A stretch of DNA of 64,000 nucleotides from assembly GCA_964654825.1 (NCBI GenBank), contig CAZZKG010000001.1, forward strand, positions 1 through 64,000, read 5' to 3'. Of the stretch, positions 35,535 through 44,236 are shown in pieces; the first letter of the stretch is position 1, and every line of letters starts with the position of its first letter. Made by a program: the position numbers and the translations under genes. A model generated the notes under the pieces. It saw only the letters and a program-made list of their open reading frames with translations, had not been told where the DNA came from and did not search any database. The DNA comes from CAZZKG01 sp964654825 (GTDB taxonomy: Bacteria > Gemmatimonadota > CAZMKB01).

Positions 35535-36048
35535 TGACTTGATGTAGCTCCTGGCCTTTGTCTTTACGGGTAAGTTCTAACGCGAGGAAAACGGCACCAA
35601 GGGTAACGGCAAGATCGGCGACATTGAAAATGGGCCACCGAAATCCTGCCAATCCGACATCGATAAAATCCCGGACCTCACCGAGGGTTATCCTGTCGTA
35701 CAGATTGCCGACGGCGCCGCTCAGAATCAGAATGAGGCCCAGACTTTGCCACTTCAACTTGAAAGGATGGTACAGGTAATAGACAGTGATGAATAGAGCG
35801 GCGAGAAGTGACACAACCAGCACGATGCTCCCGGTACCATCACCGACGGAGAGACCGAAAATAGCCCCCCGGTTGTGGATATACGTTATCCGCAGAATAT
35901 TATCAACAATATCGATGGAATGACCCAGCGAAATCCACCTGCTGATGAGCGCCTTGCTGGCAAGATCGATGATGAGGATCAAACCTCCAAACCCGAAGAG
36001 CATCCAGAGTTTTTTTCCTATGCAGGTAGATCCGGTACTAGACACCAC
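35524..36048 (-). CDS. lspA: lipoprotein signal peptidase
   Basis: A 174-residue inner-membrane aspartyl peptidase that cleaves prolipoprotein signal peptides. It has four membrane segments and the family blocks NRGAIFG, GAVGNLYDRITLGEVRDFIDV and FNVADLAVTLGAV, with catalytic Asp in GNLYDR and FNVAD. The start is GTG and overlaps the dksA-like gene by 11 bp. The C-terminus is short and basic. Confidence 0.95.
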   Translation of the reverse strand: MVSSTGSTCIGKKLWMLFGFGGLILIIDLASKALISRWISLGHSIDIVDNILRITYIHNRGAIFGLSVGDGTGSIVLVVSLLAALFITVYYLYHPFKLKWQSLGLILILSGAVGNLYDRITLGEVRDFIDVGLAGFRWPIFNVADLAVTLGAVFLALELTRKDKGQELHQVSGE

Positions 36049-36918
36049 GCTCTTCTTTCGATTTACAATCTATACAGAGACGTGCGTGAGGAAGCGCATC
36101 GAGTCGTTTTTTCTGAATCTTCCTAGTGCAGAGCTGGCAAATTCCGTACATTTCACCTTTGTAAATTCTTCTCAGGGCTTCGTCGATGTGATAAAGCAAT
36201 CTTCCTTCCTTAGAAGCAAAGAGGAAAGCCTTCTCTCTTTCCATGGCATCAGTACCCATGTCGGCCATATGGAAAGAATACGATGAGAGATCTCCTGAAG
36301 AATCCTTCAGTGTGTTTGTGTACGTCATTCCAAAGATTCCGAGCTGTTTGAGGACTTTTTCTCTCTCTTCGAGGAGCCTCTGCTCAAACAGTTTCAAATC
36401 CTTCTTGCTGTGTCCGCCTTTGATTGTTTTTGGTTTCAACTTACTTTTTTTCATTCCGATCTTGGTGGCGGCCTCCTTCGGCTTTCCGGCTCTGGTTTTC
36501 GGCTTTGTAGGACTCTTCTTTGGCTTGCCGGCTCTGGTTTTCGGCTTTGTAGGACTCTTCTTCGGCTTGCCGGCTCTGGTTTTCGGCTTTGTAGGACTCT
36601 TCTTCGGCTTGCCGGCTCNNNNNNNNNNNNNNNNNNNNNNNNNNNNNNNNNNNNNNNNNNNNNNNNNNNNNNNNNNNNNNNNNNNNNNNNNNNNNNNNNN
36701 NNNNNNNNNNNNNNNNNNTTGCCGGCTCTGGTTTTCGGCTTTGTAGGACTCTTCTTCGGCTTGCCGGCTCTGGCTTTCGGCTTTGTAGGACTCTTCTTCG
36801 GCTTGCCGGCTCTGGCTTTCGGCTTTGTAGGACTCTTCTTCGGCTTACTCGCAGTGGGTTTTGACCTCGTCGAACCCGCCTTCGATTTGCCTGTTTTTTT
36901 CCTTCTTTTCTCTGCCAT
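36038..36918 (-). CDS. DksA/TraR-family protein with a histone-H1-like repeat tail (contains assembly gap)
   Basis: The C-terminal ~138 residues are a DksA/TraR protein: coiled coil (KKDLKLFEQRLLEEREKVLKQLG) and a C4 zinc finger (CQLC...CIDC) as in RNA-polymerase secondary-channel binders. Upstream in the same frame runs an array of 14-residue units KPKKSPTKPK(A/T)RAG, seven or more, ending KPKEAATKIG before MKKSKLK. The start MAEKRRKKTG at 36918 has GAGGG eight bases upstream. The 100-N run (36619-36718) breaks the frame; flanking sequence demands a gap of 32 + 42n bases. The gene sits between punA and lspA, as yteA-type genes do in the Gram-positive order. Confidence 0.85.
36480..36860 (-). 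repeat. 42-bp tandem repeats encoding the basic tail, interrupted by an N gap
   Basis: Three near-identical 42-bp units lie on each side of the 100-N run, plus a bridging unit. Units differ by synonymous or Ala/Thr changes. True copy number is unknown. Confidence 0.9.
36619..36718. other. assembly gap (100 N) in the dksA-like gene
   Basis: A run of exactly 100 N inside the 42-bp repeat array. Repeat phase on both sides fixes the real length at 32 + 42n bases, so the placeholder length is wrong and breaks the reading frame. Confidence 0.95.
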
Positions 36919-37088
36919 ACTGCTATCCCTCATTAAGATTTCTGAAACATTTATGATTGATCAGTGGAAAATCGGAAGAATGGTCTTTCGTCGCCGGGTA
37001 ATCCCGGTAGATTGCACTCCTGGTGCCGGTGTTCTCCCATACTTCCACATGGATCTTTCCAGCCGTTTTCTGCAAGATCCGGTTAATG

Positions 37089-37955
37089 TCAAGAAAATGA
37101 ATTTTGAACAACACCTTTCATCAACTGCAACAGTTTTGGTTCAGCTATTTTAGCAGTCTCAATAATCTTCTTTATGTTGACAGGCTCGAGGGCGTCGGGC
37201 AGACACCGGTCCGTTATGACGGCGAAAGCGAGTACGTCTAGTCCGGATTGTACTGCCACGATCACTTCCGGAATAGTGGACATGCCAACGACATCAGCTC
37301 CGATGCCGCGAAGAAACCGATACTCCGCTCTTGTTTCGAGATTTGGACCCGCAACAGCGACGTAGACCCCTTTCTTCAGGGGTATCTTCTCTTCGAGAGC
37401 TACACTCTCTGCGATCGCCATAAGTCGGAGGGAATATGGCTGTGACATATCGGGGAATCTGGGTCCGAACTCATCATCATTGATGCCGATGAGGGGGTTG
37501 TCGCCGAGCAGATTGATATGGTCTGCGATGATCATAATGTCACCGGGAGACATGAACGGATTCATACCCCCACAGGCACTCGAAATGATCAGAGACGTGA
37601 TGCCCAGAGCCTTCAGGACTCGCACGGGAAAAGTGATCTCCTGCATGGAATATCCCTCATAGTAGTGAAACCGGCCTTCCATCGCGACTATCTCAGCCCC
37701 TGCAAGCGTACCGAACAGCAGGTTTCCGGCATGGAATTCGACTGTCGAAACCGGGAAATGAGGGATATGTTCATAAGGGATTCTCTCCTTCACCTGAATT
37801 TCCCCGGCGAGACCACCCAGGCCGCTTCCGAGGATAATGCCTACCTTCGGCGTCCGCTCCGTTTTCCCACTGATGTAATTGTGAGCCTCATCCACCATCT
37901 CTCTGAGATCCCTGCTCGACAGGCGTTTATTCTTTATGCTCAGTCCTGATTCCAT
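37089..37955 (-). CDS. punA: purine nucleoside phosphorylase
   Basis: A 288-residue trimeric-type PNP that splits inosine/guanosine with phosphate. VGIILGSGLGGLAGEI, GRFHYYEG, SSACGGMNPFMSPGDIMIIADHINL and AGPNLETRAEYRFLRGIGADVVGMST are characteristic, with the Glu and Asn base-binding residues present. It directly follows the DivIVA gene and belongs to the minus-strand cluster. A 170-bp gap separates it from dksA downstream. Confidence 0.96.
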   Translation of the reverse strand: MESGLSIKNKRLSSRDLREMVDEAHNYISGKTERTPKVGIILGSGLGGLAGEIQVKERIPYEHIPHFPVSTVEFHAGNLLFGTLAGAEIVAMEGRFHYYEGYSMQEITFPVRVLKALGITSLIISSACGGMNPFMSPGDIMIIADHINLLGDNPLIGINDDEFGPRFPDMSQPYSLRLMAIAESVALEEKIPLKKGVYVAVAGPNLETRAEYRFLRGIGADVVGMSTIPEVIVAVQSGLDVLAFAVITDRCLPDALEPVNIKKIIETAKIAEPKLLQLMKGVVQNSFS

Positions 37956-38471
37956 TTACTCTCCCTGACTCTCCTCACTACCCGGGTTCGTATTCATGTC
38001 TTCGACAAGCTCCGCTCGTCCTTCCGAATCCTGAAAACTCACGAGAAGACTGAGCTGACTGTTGAGGAAATTTTTGATCTTGACAAGATTCTCGTTTTTA
38101 ATTCTTTCCAGCTCATCGATTTCAATATGTAATTTATCATAACTCTTTTTTGCATCCTGAAGGATTTTCTCGGATTCGATCCTGGCATCCCTGATAATGA
38201 GCTCCGCTTCCTTCTGTGCATTTTCCCGCGATTCGGCCAGACCTTTCTGTGCGGACATCAGTGCATCATTCATCGTCTGTTCCATCTTCCGATAGTCGTC
38301 GATCTGATTGTCCAGTGTCCTGATCCGCTCCCCGAAGCTCATGTTCTCTTTGATCAACCTCTCGAATTCTTCCGAAACCATGTCAAGGAAGGTGCGTACC
38401 TCCACCGGGTCATAGCCTCTCATCACCTTCTTGAAGACCTGTTTTTTAAGATCCAGTGGAGTGAGTTTCAC
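37956..38471 (-). CDS. divIVA: DivIVA-domain coiled-coil protein
   Basis: A 171-residue protein with the DivIVA N-terminal lipid-binding motif (TPLDLKKQVFKKVMRGYDPVEVRTFLDMVSEEFERLI) followed by continuous coiled coil to about residue 150. In Gram-positives DivIVA marks poles and curved membranes; here the gene sits next to yggS, the conserved order of the dcw tail. The acidic C-terminus is short. Confidence 0.9.
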   Translation of the reverse strand: MKLTPLDLKKQVFKKVMRGYDPVEVRTFLDMVSEEFERLIKENMSFGERIRTLDNQIDDYRKMEQTMNDALMSAQKGLAESRENAQKEAELIIRDARIESEKILQDAKKSYDKLHIEIDELERIKNENLVKIKNFLNSQLSLLVSFQDSEGRAELVEDMNTNPGSEESQGE

Positions 38472-38487
38472 ATGCGCTCTCCATTAA

Positions 38488-39168
38488 TCAGGTTCTGGGC
38501 CCAAATATGGCCCTGCCGATTCGTACCATGTTGGCTCCCTCCTCGAGGGCGATCTCGAAATCATCGGACATACCCATCGAGAGGTGTTTCATCGTCACGT
38601 TTAGATAGTCTCCTCGACCTGACTCATCGAACAGGTTTTTCAAGCTCCTGAAGGAATCCCGAATCCTCCGGTGATCATCTGTAAACGGACCGATTGTCAT
38701 GAGACCCTCGACACGGATACCTTCCAGACCCTCGATCAATTCCAGCAGAGCCGGTACATCCTCGGACCGGACACCGTATTTTGTATCCTCGCAGGTTGTA
38801 TCGACCTGTACGAGTACTTTCGCTATTTTCCCCAGATTGAGAGCTCTTTTCGAAATCTCCAGTGCAAGACGCTCGGAATCAAGAGATTGGATAACATCAA
38901 ACAGTACGAGAGCTTCCTTTACCTTGTTCCTCTGAAGATGCCCTACCATGTGCCAGGTACATTCTGCAGAGATTTCAGATATCTTGGATACTGCTTCCTG
39001 GACTCTGTTTTCGCCAAAATGGGTAATCCCCGCTTGCCGGGCGCTGATTATCCGGCCCCGGGTGACCCCTTTGGAGACGGCGATTACCGTTACATTGTCA
39101 CCGGCTCTGCCACATCTGGACAGAGCTCTGGAAATTCGTTCGAAAACACTCTCAATACGGTCTCTCAT
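38488..39168 (-). CDS. yggS: PLP homeostasis protein, YggS/PROSC family
   Basis: A 226-residue TIM-barrel PLP-binding protein without enzyme activity. VIAVSKG carries the PLP lysine, and HFGENRVQEA, WHMVGHLQRNKV, and LSMGMSDDFEIALEEGANMVRIGRAIFG are the family signature. It sits between the LytR_C gene and divIVA. Confidence 0.96.
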   Translation of the reverse strand: MRDRIESVFERISRALSRCGRAGDNVTVIAVSKGVTRGRIISARQAGITHFGENRVQEAVSKISEISAECTWHMVGHLQRNKVKEALVLFDVIQSLDSERLALEISKRALNLGKIAKVLVQVDTTCEDTKYGVRSEDVPALLELIEGLEGIRVEGLMTIGPFTDDHRRIRDSFRSLKNLFDESGRGDYLNVTMKHLSMGMSDDFEIALEEGANMVRIGRAIFGPRT

Positions 39169-39193
39169 AAAAAAACTTTTTTAATCATTAAAA

Positions 39194-39769
39194 CTAATGA
39201 AATTCTGTGAAAAAATCAAGAATTGCCGTCAAACGCTCACGGGGATCCTTCTCCCCGGTTACCAATTTCAGCTCCCGCCAGTCTCTTCCGATGATTATGG
39301 AAATGTCTGCTGTTGCATCAGTTGCGGGTTCGAATCTCACAGAGTCACAGCCGATCTGTTTGGCGAGTTGCTCACCCCTCTCGAAGTCCCCGTCTCTGAC
39401 TTTCAAGATCGTCAGTTCGTAGTCGAAATTATCCGCATTCCTGAAATCCGTGACGAGAAATCCATTTTTCCTCAAAATGCTCGTCATTCCCTTCGCCGCC
39501 CCTGTATCACCACACCCGTTCAGTACTTCCAACGAAACATCGATGGGCATGGGTTTTTCGATCCGGGGTTCCAGCAGCCACGCCAACAGTGTTGAAATGA
39601 GGAAAGTCAAAACGAGAAATGCCAGGGCAGACAGCCCGAGGTATGCAAGAATCTTCAGAAAGATGTTTGTAATTCGTTCCGGGAGAGTTTCCTTTTTTTT
39701 CTTCAGGGAGGATCGGGAGTTTTTCTTTCCCCTGCTTCTGTTACCTTTCTTCTTCGCCCGCCGATTCAT
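39194..39769 (-). CDS. LytR C-terminal (LytR_C) domain membrane protein
   Basis: A 191-residue protein: lysine/arginine-rich cytosolic tail (KKKGNRSRGKKNSRSSLKKKK), one membrane segment (about 41-66) and an extracytoplasmic LytR_C domain (SLEVLNGCGDTGAAKGMTSILRKNGF, from about residue 78). Such domains are found at the end of cell-wall LytR/CpsA/Psr proteins or alone. It overlaps the glmU-like gene by 29 bp. Confidence 0.82.
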   Translation of the reverse strand: MNRRAKKKGNRSRGKKNSRSSLKKKKETLPERITNIFLKILAYLGLSALAFLVLTFLISTLLAWLLEPRIEKPMPIDVSLEVLNGCGDTGAAKGMTSILRKNGFLVTDFRNADNFDYELTILKVRDGDFERGEQLAKQIGCDSVRFEPATDATADISIIIGRDWRELKLVTGEKDPRERLTAILDFFTEFH

Positions 39770-40766
39770 AAGCTTTCATCCTCGAGCCGTCATACAGTGT
39801 TTTACGTTTGATATAATTCCATCCATCGATGCACACGTTTTCCCCTAGTATTGAGTCGACGATTCTGGAATATGGTCCGATTGAACACCCTCTCCCGAGG
39901 CAGGTCTTCCCTTCGAGTATCACACCCTGATGAATAACCGTGTCTTCACCGATCATCACATCGTTGTCTATGACAGTAGAGGTCGGATTGATCATTGTAA
40001 TACCATTCCTCATGTGCTCACGGCGAATTCTCTCCCTGAGTACACCTTCGACGATCGACAGCTCCCACCGGTCGTTTATCCCCTGGATCTCGAGTGGGTC
40101 ACTGATTTGTATCCCGTTCACTTCGTGACCCTCGGTCCGAGCCATCTCGATAACATCCGTAAGATAGTATTCCCCTGCTCTCTCTTCGCTCATGAGCTCG
40201 TCGAGCACGTGTGACATAAACGCTGATTCGAAGCACATGATCCCGGAATTTATTTCCTGAATCTCCCTGTCGTCGTCACCGGCTTCCTTTTCCTCCACAA
40301 TCCTCAAAATCGTATCCCCTTCACCCCTCACGATTCTTCCATAGCCGGCAGGTTCAGGGAGACATGCCGTGAGCAGAGTCAGCACACTCTGCTTCTCCCG
40401 GTGAAATCCGGTGAGCAGTCTGAGAGTTTTACTTCTGATGAGGGGAACGTCTCCGCAGAGTACGAGAATATCCCCACGAAACTCCTTCAGAGCCCGGAGA
40501 CCGACATAGGCGGCGTGCCCTGTACCGAGGAGCTCGAGCTGGTCGACAAATTCGAGCCCTTCACCCTCGAATCTCTGTTTTACTTCCTCACTCTGTCTTC
40601 CTACTACAACAACGATCCTGTCGATACCGGTTTCTCGGATTGAATCGAGGGTGTACGAGAGGACGGATTTCCCGGCTACCGGATGAAGCACTTTGGTTGT
40701 GCTCGATTTCATCCTCTTGCTCTGACCTGCAGCCATAATAATCGCAGTGCGCTGAGTTTGGTTCAC
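39741..40766 (-). CDS. glmU: GlmU-like N-acetylglucosamine-1-phosphate uridylyltransferase, short form
   Basis: A 341-residue enzyme forming UDP-GlcNAc. The pyrophosphorylase domain has IIMAAGQSKRMKSSTTKVLHPVAGK, LLGTGHAAYVGL, CGDVPLI and EINSGIMCF. A short left-handed beta-helix (INPTSTVIDNDVMIGEDTVI) follows and stops near residue 330, whereas bifunctional GlmU has about 450 residues. The acetyltransferase half with its catalytic His is missing, so glucosamine-1-phosphate acetylation must come from elsewhere. It is followed by the LytR_C gene (overlap 29 bp). Confidence 0.88.
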   Translation of the reverse strand: MNQTQRTAIIMAAGQSKRMKSSTTKVLHPVAGKSVLSYTLDSIRETGIDRIVVVVGRQSEEVKQRFEGEGLEFVDQLELLGTGHAAYVGLRALKEFRGDILVLCGDVPLIRSKTLRLLTGFHREKQSVLTLLTACLPEPAGYGRIVRGEGDTILRIVEEKEAGDDDREIQEINSGIMCFESAFMSHVLDELMSEERAGEYYLTDVIEMARTEGHEVNGIQISDPLEIQGINDRWELSIVEGVLRERIRREHMRNGITMINPTSTVIDNDVMIGEDTVIHQGVILEGKTCLGRGCSIGPYSRIVDSILGENVCIDGWNYIKRKTLYDGSRMKAYESAGEEER

Positions 40767-40820
40767 GATACCTCCTCATCGACCATTGTTTCAGCTCCCA
40801 GGAGAGACCGAACGGAAGGT

Positions 40821-41666
40821 TCATATCCTGAAAATAATGTTGTCGATCAATCTGATATTCCCGACAAAAGCAGCCACTGCAATGAGTACCTCACCACCGA
40901 TAGTCTGGAGCGGTTCAAGGACAGAGGTGTCTGTAATCGAGATGTAGTCGATCTTGACGTCAGAAGACCGGGTTAGGATCTCTTTCATTTTATCCTGTAT
41001 ATGTGCTGCATCTCTCTCCCCTCGCTCCACGAGCTGTTTTGCTTCGAGGAGAGATTGATAAATGCACAGTGCCTGTCTTCGCTCCTCTTGAGAAAGATAG
41101 AGGTTCCGCGAACTCATAGCGAGGCCATCTTCCTCACGCACGGTGGGACCAATGATCAGTGCCGTGCGAAAATTGAGATCTTTCACCATCCTCCGGATCG
41201 CGAAAATCTGCTGCGCATCTTTCTGACCGAAAACCGACACATCAGGCTCGATGATATTGAAAAGCTTGGCGACTACCGTCATGACTCCCTTGAAATGCCC
41301 TGGTCTCGTCCTTCCACAGAGGCCTTCGGTAATTTTTGTAACTTCCACGAAGGTGAGACTTTCTTCCGGGTAGAGCACACTTACCTCGGGGGCGAATACT
41401 AGGTCGACACTTCGCTCAGAAGCCAGCCGGATATCCCGATCCATATCCCGGGGATATCGTTCGAAATCTTCTCCGGGTCCGAACTGCAGGGGGTTCACGA
41501 AGATGCTCATTACCACGCAGGATGTTTGCTGCCGGGCGATGTCTACGAGGCTAAGATGTCCCTCGTGCAGGTACCCCATGGTAGGGACGAATCCGATACG
41601 TTCGCCGAGGGCTCTTTTCTCCGCGAGGAAGAGCCTCGTCTCATCGATCGTTTTTGTGATTCTCAT
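40821..41666 (-). CDS. panC: pantothenate synthetase
   Basis: A 281-residue ATP-dependent ligase of pantoate and beta-alanine. FVPTMGYLHEGHLSLV contains the HIGH-like motif, and FGQKDAQQIFAIRRMVKDL and SSRNLYLSQEER are signature blocks. The start overlaps the panB stop by four bases. Confidence 0.97.
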   Translation of the reverse strand: MRITKTIDETRLFLAEKRALGERIGFVPTMGYLHEGHLSLVDIARQQTSCVVMSIFVNPLQFGPGEDFERYPRDMDRDIRLASERSVDLVFAPEVSVLYPEESLTFVEVTKITEGLCGRTRPGHFKGVMTVVAKLFNIIEPDVSVFGQKDAQQIFAIRRMVKDLNFRTALIIGPTVREEDGLAMSSRNLYLSQEERRQALCIYQSLLEAKQLVERGERDAAHIQDKMKEILTRSSDVKIDYISITDTSVLEPLQTIGGEVLIAVAAFVGNIRLIDNIIFRI

Positions 41667-42481
41667 AGATCATCCAGATGGAAGGAGTGCTGATCTCCTG
41701 GAAATTCACCGGATGTGACCTCAATGATATATTCACGGACCGCGTCGTGAACAATCGTAGAAAGGTCGGTGTACGTCTTGAAGAACCTGGCTTTGAAATC
41801 CTGATTCAGCCCGAGCATGTCATAGATTACCAGCACCTGACCATCACAGTGCGGACCCGCACCGATCCCGATGGTGGGTATATCAACTCTTCGGGAGATC
41901 TCACGGGAGATCTCCGCTGGTATCATCTCGAGGACGATCGAAAAACAACCTGCCTCCTGGAGACTTACGGCGTCATCGAAAAGTCTGTTTTGCTGCGCCT
42001 CAGTCACTCCCTGTACGCGATACCCACCGATCATGTGTATCGATTGGGGAGTCAACCCTATATGGCCCATGACGGGGATAGATGCTCTGGTACAGGCGCG
42101 GATCGTTTCACAGACCTCGACTCCCCCTTCGAGCTTCACCGCGTTCGTAAGAGTCTCTTTCATCACTCTGCCGCAGTTCTTCAGCGCTTCTTGAGGGCTG
42201 ACCTGATAACTCATAAAGGGCATATCGATGATCAGTAGAGCCCGACGAACGCCTCTTCTGACCGCTTTCCCGTGGTAGATGATGTCATCGAGACTCACCG
42301 GAATCGTGGTTTCATGTCCGGAGAAAACCATCCCGACAGAATCACCCACGAGAACGGCGTCGATCCCCGTCCGGTCGAGGATGCGCGCCATCAGGTAGTC
42401 GTACGCGGTAAGGACGGTGATCTTCTGCCCCGTTGCTTTTTTTGCCCTGAAATCAGGGACTGTAAAATTTTTATTCGGCAT
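41663..42481 (-). CDS. panB: 3-methyl-2-oxobutanoate hydroxymethyltransferase
   Basis: A 272-residue enzyme making ketopantoate, the first committed step to pantothenate. VLVGDSVGMV, DMPFMSYQ, VKLEGG and PVMGHIGLTPQS mark the active site, and GIGAGPHCDGQVLVIYDMLGL is family-diagnostic. It precedes panC (coupled by ATGA); folK and folB lie upstream. PanD is not in the window. Confidence 0.97.
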   Translation of the reverse strand: MPNKNFTVPDFRAKKATGQKITVLTAYDYLMARILDRTGIDAVLVGDSVGMVFSGHETTIPVSLDDIIYHGKAVRRGVRRALLIIDMPFMSYQVSPQEALKNCGRVMKETLTNAVKLEGGVEVCETIRACTRASIPVMGHIGLTPQSIHMIGGYRVQGVTEAQQNRLFDDAVSLQEAGCFSIVLEMIPAEISREISRRVDIPTIGIGAGPHCDGQVLVIYDMLGLNQDFKARFFKTYTDLSTIVHDAVREYIIEVTSGEFPGDQHSFHLDDL

Positions 42482-42498
42482 AATACACTCTCGAATCG

Positions 42499-43020
42499 CT
42501 AACTTTCAATGGTAATTGGCAGTTCCACCAATCGCTTCATGTAAGCAGTTAAGTTAAAGCCTGTTACCGGGTGCGTAATACTATCATCGAGTTCGACAAG
42601 CAGACGGAGAAAAAAGGGCCTGTTGAGCAGTTCCGGATGCGGAATCCTCAGTGACGGCGTGTCGTGGATCTCTTTCCCGTACAACAGGATATCGATGTCG
42701 ATCGTCCTCGGTGCCCACCGCTTTGTACTCCGTTGCCGCCCGAGTGTTTGTTCGATCTCGAGGAGCAGCTTCAACAGTTCAATCGCAGATTCCGTGATAT
42801 GTATCTTCAGGACCTGATTGAGGAATAACGGCTGTTCGGTATTCCCCAGGGGAAGCGTCTCCAGAATCGAAGAGACAGCCAGGACTTCTACTACATCATG
42901 TTTTTCGATTTCCTGACGCGCCAGCCTCAGGTAATCATACCTGTCCCCGAGGTTGGATCCCAGACTGAGATAGGCAGTCTCAACTTTGTGATTGTTCCCT
43001 CTCAATCGAAACCTCCGCAT
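42499..43020 (-). CDS. folK: 6-hydroxymethyl-dihydropterin pyrophosphokinase
   Basis: A 173-residue enzyme of folate synthesis. AYLSLGSNLGDR at the start, PLGNTEQPLFLNQV and RWAPRTIDIDILLYG are the HPPK signatures, including the two Mg-binding aspartates of DIDIL. The ATG at 43020 gives a basic stretch before the fold; a TTG at 43005 with GGAGG six bases before it is an equally good start. It overlaps folB by 41 bp (26 bp from the TTG). Confidence 0.94.
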   Translation of the reverse strand: MRRFRLRGNNHKVETAYLSLGSNLGDRYDYLRLARQEIEKHDVVEVLAVSSILETLPLGNTEQPLFLNQVLKIHITESAIELLKLLLEIEQTLGRQRSTKRWAPRTIDIDILLYGKEIHDTPSLRIPHPELLNRPFFLRLLVELDDSITHPVTGFNLTAYMKRLVELPITIES

Positions 43021-43357
43021 ATTCCAGGATGCCCGGTAACCGCACCCTCGGTTTTCGGCAGCTGACGGACACTTTGAGAATACGACGATCTTCGAGAATC
43101 GTCATGGCAATTCGCTCGCAGATAGACTCGAGAATGTTATACCTCCGCTCGAGAACCGTACCCCTTACCTTCTCGTAGACCTGTTCATAATCAACGGTGT
43201 TCTGAGATTCGTCAGTCTTACACGCCTGCCTCAAATCGAGATAACAGGTAACATCAACTTCGAGAGGTTGTCCCATTTCACGTTCGAAGGGATACAGTCC
43301 TGATTTCGAAAAGAACTGCATTCCTTTCAACGTAATCCTGTCAGCATTTTTCAACAT
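42980..43357 (-). CDS. folB: dihydroneopterin aldolase
   Basis: A 125-residue aldolase/epimerase of folate synthesis. ITLKGMQFFSKSGLYPFEREMGQPLEVDV, NTVDYEQVYEKV and the catalytic-Lys region SVSCRKPRVRLPGILEYAEVSIER are present. It precedes folK in the same frame cluster; the two overlap. Confidence 0.93.
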   Translation of the reverse strand: MLKNADRITLKGMQFFSKSGLYPFEREMGQPLEVDVTCYLDLRQACKTDESQNTVDYEQVYEKVRGTVLERRYNILESICERIAMTILEDRRILKVSVSCRKPRVRLPGILEYAEVSIEREQSQS

Positions 43358-43423
43358 ATTTCCTTCACGGGTAACTCATAGATTAAATCTGCCTGCCTGC
43401 CCTGTCAACAACTCGACGATACG

Positions 43424-44221
43424 TCAGAGCAGTTTCGGCTGGTAAGCGAATGCCCCACTGCTTTCGAGGTGTTTGAAACTCTGTTCGATCTGCTGGATGC
43501 CCATCTCGAAAACCATGGGAGGCCACGTGCCATGCTTTCGGAGAGCTCGAAAAAGCGGCAGGACATCGAGTGTCCCTTCCCCCAGAGCAAGGTGGCCATC
43601 TGTCTTCCCATTGTTATCGTTGAGATGGATTTCCATCGTGATCTCTTTCAATTCCTTCACCCAGTGGAGTAGGTTTTTCCTGGAATAGACATTTACGTGA
43701 CCAGTATCGAGACACACACCGAACATCTCGTTATTCATCTCACTGACCAGATCAGTCAGTATATCCGGGACGGTTTCGTATCGGTTTTCGATGCAAATGC
43801 TCACATTGTGGTCGGTCGCTTTGTCGAGACAGGATTTCCACACCTCGATCGCAAGGTTTCTCCAGCCGATGAGTGCTTCTCCATCGAGAAAAGGGGAGAA
43901 ACCGCTGGTCAGAATCACTCTCGGGCTACCGATACTGTAGGAGAGCTCGATAGTCCTGAGGAACACATTTTTCGTGTGCTCCCGGATAAAATCATCGAAG
44001 CTCCCGGGGTTCAGATCAAAAATGGGCCCATTTACCGTTACTCCGATTTCTCTCTCACTGAGAAATTCCCCGACCCTCCTCACCGAAGACATTTCACAGG
44101 TAGTCAGAAGCCAGTTGGAATCCTGGATTTCGACTTCGATATCCAGATCCTTCTCCTTCAGGATCGGTGCCTCCCTCACGATCTCCGAATATGGAAGGGT
44201 CGAGCTGAATTTGAATTCCAT
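43424..44221 (-). CDS. sugar phosphate isomerase/epimerase (AP-endonuclease-2 TIM barrel)
   Basis: A 265-residue TIM barrel of the xylose-isomerase-like family. Metal-site segments CIENRYETVPDI, VCLDTGHVNVY, EIHLNDNNGKTDGHLALGEGTLDV are visible. The ATG at 44221 has GGGAGGTGA six bases upstream and is chosen over 44236. Substrate cannot be named. It is the first gene of the minus-strand folate/pantothenate cluster, 66 bp before folB. Confidence 0.83.
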   Translation of the reverse strand: MEFKFSSTLPYSEIVREAPILKEKDLDIEVEIQDSNWLLTTCEMSSVRRVGEFLSEREIGVTVNGPIFDLNPGSFDDFIREHTKNVFLRTIELSYSIGSPRVILTSGFSPFLDGEALIGWRNLAIEVWKSCLDKATDHNVSICIENRYETVPDILTDLVSEMNNEMFGVCLDTGHVNVYSRKNLLHWVKELKEITMEIHLNDNNGKTDGHLALGEGTLDVLPLFRALRKHGTWPPMVFEMGIQQIEQSFKHLESSGAFAYQPKLL

Positions 44222-44236
44222 GAAATCACCTCCCAT

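Noticed and set aside
36451..36933. A separate lysine- or arginine-rich protein running to 36451
   Set aside because: It switches frame at the N run; after the gap the correct frame is the DksA one. The extra C-terminal residues are an artefact of the 100-base placeholder.
36243..37153. Long plus-strand frames rich in Gly, Phe and Leu across the repeat
   Set aside because: They are the reverse complement of the 42-bp repeat array and overlap dksA and punA.
37518..37949. 143-codon plus-strand frame
   Set aside because: Lies entirely opposite punA, which has clear family motifs.
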